Below the pieces are notes generated by a model. That model saw nothing but the letters and a program-made list of their open reading frames with translations, made no database searches and was not told the DNA's origin. A stretch of DNA of 11,512 bases from DASPKS01 sp035628035. GTDB taxonomy: Bacteria > Bacteroidota > Rhodothermia > Rhodothermales > Rubricoccaceae. The position numbers and the translations under genes were made by a program. The stretch lies in contig DASPKS010000156.1 in NCBI GenBank assembly GCA_035628035.1, positions 1-11,512 on the forward strand, given 5' to 3'. Below are positions 1 through 5,126 of the stretch, piece after piece. Position 1 is the stretch's first letter, and the number at the start of each line of letters is the position of its first letter.

Positions 1-34
1 CCAAGAGCAGGAGGAGGGCACGGAACAGGCGCAT
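1..34 (-). CDS. N-terminus of a secreted or lipoprotein-type protein, cut by window start
   Basis: Reading leftward from a CAT at 32-34 gives ATG followed by MRLFRALLLLL before the window ends. A basic residue pair within a short hydrophobic, Leu-rich run is the normal beginning of a signal peptide, and the exported proteins at 125, 2062, 2174 and 5127 begin in the same way (MRPLL, MRLLP, MRRSF, MRRSL). A TACTAT element begins 30 nt upstream on this strand, the same spacing as for neighbouring genes. Only 11 codons are visible, so the product cannot be named. The gene is divergent from the metallophosphatase at 125 and shares its 90-bp control region. It could be a chance reading frame, but the signal-peptide start plus promoter spacing make a real gene more likely than not. 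Confidence 0.55.
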   Translation of the reverse strand, partial: MRLFRALLLLL

Positions 35-43
35 CAGCGGGGT

Positions 44-70
44 ACGACGAGTGCGCTTATAGTACGTCGT
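44..70. promoter_or_regulatory. Inverted repeat centred on the divergent promoter region
   Basis: ACGACG at 44-49 and CGTCGT at 65-70 are perfect inverted repeats separated by 15 nt. The dyad centre at base 57 falls on the only AT-rich patch in the region (TTATAGT at 57-63). The same bases also give a direct repeat, GTACG at 42-46 and 62-66. The position between two divergent start codons suits an operator controlling both genes; that role is inferred, and no regulator family is recognised from the half-site. Confidence 0.35.
58..64 (-). promoter_or_regulatory. Putative -7/-10 element for the leftward partial gene
   Basis: On the minus strand bases 64 to 58 read TACTATA. The first T is 30 nt before the ATG at 34, within the 29-33 nt spacing seen for other genes in this window. 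It closely matches TACTATC before the gene at 5127. Confidence 0.35.
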
Positions 71-95
71 GCCAGCCTCGCTTGATCTCGGGACG

Positions 96-102
96 TAGCT
101 TC
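96..102 (+). promoter_or_regulatory. Putative -7 promoter element of the metallophosphatase gene
   Basis: TAGCTTC begins 29 nt before the ATG at 125. It fits the start of the known Bacteroidota -7 consensus TAnnTTTG, one T shorter. Near-identical TAGCTTG precedes ruvA and the response regulator gene at similar spacing. No convincing -33 TTG is visible at standard spacing. Confidence 0.45.
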
Positions 103-124
103 TTCGCACCCCTCTCCCGCCGCC

Positions 125-1651
125 ATGCGCCCCCTCCTCGCCGTTCTCGCCTCCGCCCTCCTCCTCGCCGGGTGCGCGCCCTCCAACCGCACCGTGCTCG
201 ACGCGCCGCCGGCGGTGCCGATGCCGGCCGAGCCCGTCGTGACCGCCACGATCCTCCAGCTCAACGACGTCTACGAGATCACGCCTGTCGAGGGCGGGCG
301 CACGGGCGGGCTCGCGCGCGTGGCGGCGCTCCGCCGGCACCTCCTCGAAGAGGATGACGACGTGCTCACCGTCATCGCGGGCGACTTCTTCAGCCCGTCG
401 GCGCTCGGCACGGCGCGCGTGGAGGGCGAGCGGCTCAACGGGAAGCAGATGGTGGCCGTCCTCAACGCGCTCGGGCTCGACCTCGCCACGTTCGGCAACC
501 ACGAGTTCGACCTCTCGGAAGAGGCCTTCCTCCAGCGCCTCGCGGAGTCGCGCTTCCCCTACGTCACCTCGAACGTGACCAACGCGCAGGGCGCGCCCTT
601 CCCGAACACGCTCCCCCGCTACGTGTGGACCGTCGAGGACGGCGGGGCCTCGGCCACCGTCGCCTTCGTCGGCGTCACGCTCGCGTCGAACCCCAAGCCG
701 TACGTCCGCTACGCCGACCCCCTCACGTCGCTCCGCGCCGCCGCCGACGCGCTCGCAGACAGCGCCGACGCCCTCGTGGGGCTGACCCACCTCGCGCTGG
801 AGGACGACATGGTGGCCGCCGCGACGATCCCCGCGCTCGACCTCGTCCTCGGTGGGCACGAGCACGAGAACGTGGAGGTGTACCGCGGGCCCGACTTCAC
901 GCCCGTCCTCAAGGCCGACGCCAACGCGCGCTCGGTGTACGTCCACCGCCTCCGCCTCCACACGCTTTCGGGACTGGTAGAAGTGCGCTCCGAGCTCGTC
1001 CCCATCACGGAGGCGTGGGCGCAGGAGCCGGCGGTGGCGGCGGAGGTCCGGCGGTGGGTGGACCTCGCCTACGCCGGCTTCGCCGAGAGCGGGTTCGCCC
1101 CGGCCGAGCTGGTGGCGACGACGACCGAGCCGCTCGACGGCCGCGAGGCGAGCGTGCGCAACCGCGCGACGGCGCTGACCGACCTCATCGCGGAGGCGTA
1201 CCGCCGCGAGGCCGCTGCCCACGGCACCGTCGACCTCGCCCTCTACAACGGCGGCTCCATCCGCATCGACGACGTGCTCCCGCCGGGGCCCGTCACGCAG
1301 TACGACGTGATCCGCGTGCTCCCCTTCGGTGGGAACGTGCTCACCGTCGAGATGCGCGGGGCCACGCTCGACAGCGTGCTCACGCAGGGCGTTGCCAGCC
1401 GCGGCACGGGCGGCTACCTCCAGGCGGCCGGCGTCACCCGCACCGACGGCGGCGCGTGGCAGGTCGGTGGGCAGCCGCTCGATCCAGGCCGCACGTACCG
1501 CGTGGCCATCAGCGACTTCCTCGTGACGGGCCGCGAGAGCGGGCTGGCCTACCTCAACGCCGAGACGAACCCGAACGTCCGCGTCGTCGGCACGCACCGC
1601 GACGTGCGGCAGGCGGTGATCGAGGAGCTGCGCCGCCGCTACGGCGGGTGA
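125..1651 (+). CDS. 5'-nucleotidase/UshA-like metallophosphatase lipoprotein
   Basis: Predicted to hydrolyse nucleotide or related phosphoesters outside the inner membrane using a dinuclear metal centre. The 508-residue product begins with a lipoprotein signal peptide (lipobox LLAGC, Cys17). The calcineurin-like phosphoesterase domain spans about 41-290: LQLNDVYE (44-51), GDFFSPS (86-92), GNHEFD (124-129), the THLALEDD region with His222, and GGHEHE (243-248). The C-terminal 5'-nucleotidase domain spans about 325-505, with the substrate-loop motif NGGSIR (375-380) and VIRVLPFGG. Length and domain order match the family. The first motif has Asp-Val-Tyr where the classic family has Asp-x-His, so one usual metal ligand is Tyr50. 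ATG 125 is chosen because it gives the signal peptide directly. No Shine-Dalgarno precedes it; the leader is C-rich. It converges with the FKBP gene, with 6 nt between stops. The exact substrate is unknown. Confidence 0.9.
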   Translation: MRPLLAVLASALLLAGCAPSNRTVLDAPPAVPMPAEPVVTATILQLNDVYEITPVEGGRTGGLARVAALRRHLLEEDDDVLTVIAGDFFSPSALGTARVEGERLNGKQMVAVLNALGLDLATFGNHEFDLSEEAFLQRLAESRFPYVTSNVTNAQGAPFPNTLPRYVWTVEDGGASATVAFVGVTLASNPKPYVRYADPLTSLRAAADALADSADALVGLTHLALEDDMVAAATIPALDLVLGGHEHENVEVYRGPDFTPVLKADANARSVYVHRLRLHTLSGLVEVRSELVPITEAWAQEPAVAAEVRRWVDLAYAGFAESGFAPAELVATTTEPLDGREASVRNRATALTDLIAEAYRREAAAHGTVDLALYNGGSIRIDDVLPPGPVTQYDVIRVLPFGGNVLTVEMRGATLDSVLTQGVASRGTGGYLQAAGVTRTDGGAWQVGGQPLDPGRTYRVAISDFLVTGRESGLAYLNAETNPNVRVVGTHRDVRQAVIEELRRRYGG

Positions 1652-1657
1652 GCGCCG

Positions 1658-2062
1658 TCAGTCCGGGTCGACCTCGATCAGCTCCACGTCGAAGATGAGC
1701 GTGGAGCAGGCGGGGATGGCGGGGAGCTCGACGTTGCCGTAGCCGAGGTTCGGCGGAACCGTGATCCGCCGCTCCCCCCCCTCACGCATCCCGACCATCC
1801 CCTGGCGAAAGCCGGCGATGGCCTCGTCGAGGTCGAACGTGACGTCGTCTCCGTCCCCGAAGATCTCGCCCGTGGGGCTGCCGAGGCGGCCGACGAAGTT
1901 GATGTTGACCGTGCTGGAGGCACGGGCGGTGTCGCCGACGCCGAGCCGGAGGTCTTCGGTCGCAAGCTCGCCGTCCTCGCACACCTCGGGCCCGGTGTCA
2001 CAGGCGGCGAGGAGGAAGACGGCGGCCAGGAGGGGCCCGCAGAGGGCAGGAAGGAGACGCAT
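1658..2062 (-). CDS. FKBP-type peptidyl-prolyl cis-trans isomerase, lipoprotein
   Basis: Encodes 134 residues predicted to catalyse proline isomerisation during folding of exported proteins at the envelope. The N-terminus MRLLPALCGPLLAAVFLLAAC is a lipoprotein signal peptide with Cys21 as the lipidated residue. The FKBP fold follows: VNINFVGRL (52-60), the strand VTFDLDE (74-80), IAGFRQGMVGMREGGERR (82-99), ITVPPNLGYGN (100-110), and LIFDVELIEV (122-131). The single compact domain without extra modules fits a small FKBP. The usual IPPN turn reads IPAC, giving Cys119; with Cys28 the mature protein has two cysteines besides the lipidated one, which might form a disulfide. The frame stays open far upstream of 2062, but that part crosses a well-supported gene on the other strand and has shadow composition, so ATG 2062 with its signal peptide is the start. 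Confidence 0.88.
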   Translation of the reverse strand: MRLLPALCGPLLAAVFLLAACDTGPEVCEDGELATEDLRLGVGDTARASSTVNINFVGRLGSPTGEIFGDGDDVTFDLDEAIAGFRQGMVGMREGGERRITVPPNLGYGNVELPAIPACSTLIFDVELIEVDPD

Positions 2063-2085
2063 GGGGGGTGGTGGCAAACGGCGCC

Positions 2086-2092
2086 GAAGATA
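2086..2092 (-). promoter_or_regulatory. Putative -7 promoter element of the FKBP gene
   Basis: On the minus strand bases 2092 to 2086 read TATCTTC, with the first T 30 nt before the ATG at 2062. It matches the TAnYWT pattern shared by most genes in the window. It lies back-to-back with the element at 2142 in the same 111-bp divergent region. Confidence 0.45.
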
Positions 2093-2141
2093 CGGCCCCC
2101 TGTGGGCGGCCTCCGTCCGCAACTGCGTGCCCTGCCCCTCG

Positions 2142-2148
2142 TACGTTC
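2142..2148 (+). promoter_or_regulatory. Putative -7 promoter element of the DUF2959-like gene
   Basis: TACGTTC begins 32 nt before the ATG at 2174. It fits TAnnTT with the spacing seen elsewhere in the window; the fourth base is G where most others have C or T. Confidence 0.4.
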
Positions 2149-2173
2149 GCGCTCTCCCCCAACGCCCGCTGCC

Positions 2174-2812
2174 ATGCGCCGTTCTTTCCTGCTCCTGCTG
2201 GGGCTCCCCCTCGCCCTCGCCGCCGGCCTCGCCGCCGGGGCCCTCCGCGCCGCCTCCCCCGCCGACAGCCTCGCCACCGACGCGCGCGGCCTCACCGCGG
2301 CCTCGCCCCGCGCCGAGGCCGACCCGTTCGCCCAGTTCCTCGACCTGACGGACTTCGACGGCGGCGCCCTCGCCGCCGACTACCGCGCGCTCGACGAGGC
2401 CTACGGCCGCGCCGCCACGCGCGCCGACGAGCTCCGCCGCCGCCTCGCCGCCGCCGAGACCACCACGACGGCGCTCTTCGAGGCGTGGGCCGCCGACCTG
2501 AACCAGTACCGGGACCCGGCCCTCCGCGCCGAGAGCGAGGACGCCCTCCGCACCGCCCGCACCCACGCCGACAGCGCGCTCACCGCGATGCGGGCCTCGG
2601 TCGTGTACGCCGACTCCGCCGTCGCCGCCCTCCGCGACCGCACCCTCGCGGCGAAACACCGCCTCGGTGCCGAGGCCGCCGGCGCCCTCGCCGCCCCGGC
2701 ACGCACGCTCGACGCGGACGCCCGCACGCTCCACGACGAGGTGGCGCGCACCCTCGCACCGGCACCGCCCCCTGCGACGCCGAACCCGGCCGACTCCTCC
2801 ACGCTGCGCTAG
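2174..2812 (+). CDS. Exported coiled-coil protein, DUF2959-like
   Basis: A 212-residue, alanine-rich protein with a signal peptide (MRRSFLLLLGLPLALAAGLA, cleavage probably near residues 25-27, no lipobox). The mature part is almost entirely helical with heptad-like spacing of Leu/Ala, suggesting a long coiled coil over about 62-195, then a Pro/Ala-rich tail. Two blocks resemble the DUF2959 family as I recall it: LFEAWAADLNQYRDPALR (101-118) against the family's LFxEWxxEL.QYxNPxLR, and VAALRDRTLAAKHRLGAEA (150-168) against its VLxALRDQVLxLKHNLNAxA. The family has no established function. ATG 2174 is preferred over an in-frame ATG at 2102 because it opens the signal peptide and lies 32 nt after a promoter-like element. 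The gene is divergent from the FKBP gene, and its stop codon overlaps that of the Nudix gene. Confidence 0.72.
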   Translation: MRRSFLLLLGLPLALAAGLAAGALRAASPADSLATDARGLTAASPRAEADPFAQFLDLTDFDGGALAADYRALDEAYGRAATRADELRRRLAAAETTTTALFEAWAADLNQYRDPALRAESEDALRTARTHADSALTAMRASVVYADSAVAALRDRTLAAKHRLGAEAAGALAAPARTLDADARTLHDEVARTLAPAPPPATPNPADSSTLR

Positions 2813-3540
2813 CCCAGGCGCTCCTCTAGCTCGGCCGGGTCGAGGCCGGCGTGGTGGGCTCGGAGGCTCTCGTAGCCCAGCCGCGCGCCGGCCTCGGCCC
2901 ACGGCACCCACGACACCGCCTCGATCCCCTCCTCCGCCTGCGGCGTGAACCCGTCGGCGTCGGTGGTGAACGCGAACCAGTGCGTGGTCTTGACGGCGTA
3001 GCGGTCGCGCTTCGGGAGGGGGTAGCCGTGCACCGTCGTGCCGAGGGGGCCGAGGAGCTGGAGCTGCCCTTCGGGGATCCCCACCTCCTCGCTCACCTCG
3101 CGACGGGCCCCGGCCGCGGGCGCCTCGCCCGCGTCGAGCTTGCCCTTGGGGAGGTCCCACGCGCCGCGTCGGAAGATGAGGAGGAGGTCGAGCCTTTTTT
3201 TTGTTTTGCGGACGACGTAGCCCCCGGCCGCCGGCACCGGCACGGGGGGACGGTAGCGGCCGTCGGCGTCGAGGTTGACGATGGCCTCGCGCGGGAGGAC
3301 GTGCGTGGAAGGGGGGTCGGCGGTGGCGAGGGCCATCCGGGCGGCGTCGAGCACGAGCACGCGGCCCCGGTGGCCGGGGAGCCGGCACGCGGCCTCGGCG
3401 GTGGCGAGGGTGCGGTGGAGCGCGAACGGCTCGCCGGTGCTGCGGAGCCCTTCGGGCGAGAGCCGGCCCGGCGCGAGGAAGGTGCAGAGGAAGAGGAGCA
3501 CGCGAGAACGGGAGCGAATCGAGACGGGGGAACCCTGCAC
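2809..3540 (-). CDS. Nudix hydrolase with an extra N-terminal region
   Basis: Predicted to hydrolyse a nucleoside diphosphate linked to another moiety, using divalent metal. The 243-residue frame contains a complete Nudix box at 133-155: Gly133, Glu139, Arg147-Glu148, Glu151-Glu152 and Gly154, exactly fitting GX5EX7REUXEEXGU. The strand LDLLLIFRRGAWDLPKGKL (117-135) leads into it, and WFAF plus WVPWAEA follow as expected. Residues 1-110 are not a domain I can name; they include GRVLVLDAARMALA and GGYVVRKTKK. The start is uncertain: ATG 3540, or an in-frame GTG at 3501 that begins MLLFLCTFLAPG. Codons 113-116 contain a run of eight A residues on the coding strand, unusual here because Lys is otherwise mostly AAG. 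The substrate is not predictable. The gene is divergent from the FAD oxidoreductase, 50 bp away. Confidence 0.9.
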   Translation of the reverse strand: MQGSPVSIRSRSRVLLFLCTFLAPGRLSPEGLRSTGEPFALHRTLATAEAACRLPGHRGRVLVLDAARMALATADPPSTHVLPREAIVNLDADGRYRPPVPVPAAGGYVVRKTKKRLDLLLIFRRGAWDLPKGKLDAGEAPAAGARREVSEEVGIPEGQLQLLGPLGTTVHGYPLPKRDRYAVKTTHWFAFTTDADGFTPQAEEGIEAVSWVPWAEAGARLGYESLRAHHAGLDPAELEERLG

Positions 3541-3558
3541 CCGCTTCCGCGTGGGAAG

Positions 3559-3572
3559 TTCGCCCTTCGCCC
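3559..3572. repeat. Two tandem copies of TTCGCCC between divergent genes
   Basis: TTCGCCC at 3559-3565 is followed immediately by an identical copy at 3566-3572, inside the 50-bp spacer between the Nudix and FAD oxidoreductase start codons. It could be an operator, a small expansion, or chance in a C-rich leader. Confidence 0.3.
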
Positions 3573-3590
3573 CCGGCCCCTCTCCTCTCG

Positions 3591-5075
3591 ATGACCTACG
3601 ACTACGACCTCGCCGTGATCGGCGGCGGCGCGGCCGGCCTCACGGCCGCCGGTATCGCCGCCAACGCTGGCGTGCGGACCCTCCTCGTCGAGCGCGCCGC
3701 GCGGCCCGACGGGCGCGCCCGCCTCGGCGGCGACTGCACGTGGACCGGCTGCATCCCCTCGAAGACGCTCCTCCACGCGGCCGGGGTGGCGCAGGTGATC
3801 CGGGAGGGCACCCCGGGCCTCGAAGGAACGGAGCCCACGGTGGACTTCGCCGCCGTGATGGCGCACGTCCGCGCCACGCGTGAGCACGTCTTCCGGGAAG
3901 CCGACGACCCGGCGCTCTATGAGGGCTTCGGCGTGGAGGTCGTGCGTGGCACGGCGCGGTTCATCAACCCCAACGCCGTCGAGATCGAAGGCGAGCAGCG
4001 GCGGCGCGTGACGGGACGATTCTTCGTGCTCTGCACAGGCGGGCGCCCTGCGCTCCCCCCCCTCGACGGGCTGCGCGACGTGCCGTTCTACACGAGCGAT
4101 ACCCTGTTCGAGATCGACCGGCAGCCCCGGCACCTCCTGGTGCTTGGTGCCGGGCCCGTCGGAATCGAGATGGCGCAGGCGTTCGCGCGGCTCGGGAGCG
4201 AAGTGACCGTGGTGGGGAGGGACCGCCGCATCCTCCCGCGCGACGACGCTGCGCACGCGGCGACGCTGCAGGGCGTCCTCGAAAGCGAGGGCGTGCGGTT
4301 CGTCCTCGGCGCGAAGGCCACGCGGGTGGAACGGGAGGGCGACGCCCTCCTCCTCCACCTCGACCCACTCGGAGCGCCCCTGCGCGGCGACGCCCTCCTC
4401 ATAGCGACGGGGCGGCGGCCGAACGTCGAAGGCCTCGGGCTGGAGCTGGCGGGGGTGGAATACACGGAGGATGGCATCACGGTAGACGACCGCTGCCGCA
4501 CGAGCCGCTCGCACATCTACGCCGCCGGCGACGGCACCGGCGCGTACCAGCTCACCCACATGAGCGAGCACATGGCGAAGGTGGCCGTCACCAACGCCGT
4601 CCTCCGCCTCCCGATGACGGTGGACCACGCGCACGTCCCCTGGGTGACGTACACCGACCCCGAGCTCGCCCACCTCGGCGCTACGGAGGACGAACTGGCG
4701 GGGCGCGGCGAGAAGTTCGAGGTGTACCGCTTCCCCTACGCCCGCCTCGACCGTGCCATCACCGAGGGGGAGACGGTGGGCGAGGTGAAGGTGCTCGCCA
4801 CGACGTGGACGGGCACCATCCTCGGCGTGAGCGTGCTCGGCGCACGGGCCGGCGAGCTCATCGCGATCTACGCCGTAGCGATGAAGGCCGGCGCCTCACT
4901 CAAGACCCTCGCCGACACGATCCACCCCTACCCGACGTACGGCCTCGGCGCCCGCCGCGCCGCCGACCAGTGGTACGCGCGGAAGCAGTTCCCCCTCGCG
5001 GTGAAGGCGCTCCAGAAGGTGTTCGGCTACCGCGGCGAAGTGCCCCCGCCACCCGACCCCGACCGCATCGTGTAG
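3591..5075 (+). CDS. MerA/Lpd-like FAD-dependent pyridine nucleotide-disulfide oxidoreductase
   Basis: A 494-residue flavoenzyme of the class I disulfide reductase family, expected to pass electrons from NAD(P)H through FAD to a redox-active cysteine pair. Visible parts: FAD-binding GGGAAG (11-16); the CxxxxC pair Cys49 and Cys54 in GGDCTWTGCIPSKTLL; the NAD(P) site GAGPVGIE (186-193); the second FAD motif AAGD (311-314); and a dimerisation domain from about 346. The second NAD(P) strand ends VVGRDRR, with Arg rather than acidic residues, hinting at NADPH. At the C-terminus the Lpd HPTLSE catalytic segment reads YPTYGL (447-452), so the His-Glu dyad is absent and dihydrolipoamide dehydrogenase is unlikely. 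There is no N-terminal metal-binding domain and no C-terminal Cys-Cys as in true mercuric reductase. The substrate is therefore unknown. ATG 3591 gives the ideal N-terminus MTYDYDLAVIGGG. Confidence 0.88.
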   Translation: MTYDYDLAVIGGGAAGLTAAGIAANAGVRTLLVERAARPDGRARLGGDCTWTGCIPSKTLLHAAGVAQVIREGTPGLEGTEPTVDFAAVMAHVRATREHVFREADDPALYEGFGVEVVRGTARFINPNAVEIEGEQRRRVTGRFFVLCTGGRPALPPLDGLRDVPFYTSDTLFEIDRQPRHLLVLGAGPVGIEMAQAFARLGSEVTVVGRDRRILPRDDAAHAATLQGVLESEGVRFVLGAKATRVEREGDALLLHLDPLGAPLRGDALLIATGRRPNVEGLGLELAGVEYTEDGITVDDRCRTSRSHIYAAGDGTGAYQLTHMSEHMAKVAVTNAVLRLPMTVDHAHVPWVTYTDPELAHLGATEDELAGRGEKFEVYRFPYARLDRAITEGETVGEVKVLATTWTGTILGVSVLGARAGELIAIYAVAMKAGASLKTLADTIHPYPTYGLGARRAADQWYARKQFPLAVKALQKVFGYRGEVPPPPDPDRIV

Positions 5076-5097
5076 CGGAATCCGGCGCACGGAACCT

Positions 5098-5104
5098 TAC
5101 TATC
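5098..5104 (+). promoter_or_regulatory. Putative -7/-10 element of the propeller dehydrogenase gene
   Basis: TACTATC begins 29 nt before the ATG at 5127 and lies in the 51-bp gap after the FAD oxidoreductase stop. It fits TAnYWT and resembles TACTATA of the leftward gene at 34. Confidence 0.35.
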
Positions 5105-5126
5105 CCCCATCCTGGCTCCCGCCCCC

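Noticed and set aside
625..1698. A second plus-strand frame of 357 codons inside the metallophosphatase
   Set aside because: Arg/Ala/Gly-rich shadow frame; the metallophosphatase frame carries all family motifs.
1658..3388. A 576-codon minus-strand frame that would extend FKBP far upstream
   Set aside because: Only the last 134 codons look like protein with a signal peptide. The rest crosses the DUF2959-like gene and part of the Nudix gene out of frame, with Arg/Gly/Pro-rich shadow composition.
3093..4673. A 526-codon minus-strand frame opposite the FAD oxidoreductase
   Set aside because: It is out of frame with the Nudix gene and antisense to an oxidoreductase with intact motifs; no domain is visible in its own product.
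3591..5075. Naming the FAD enzyme merA or lpdA
   Set aside because: It lacks the C-terminal Cys-Cys of MerA and the His-Glu dyad of dihydrolipoamide dehydrogenase, and no mer operon or 2-oxoacid dehydrogenase genes are adjacent.
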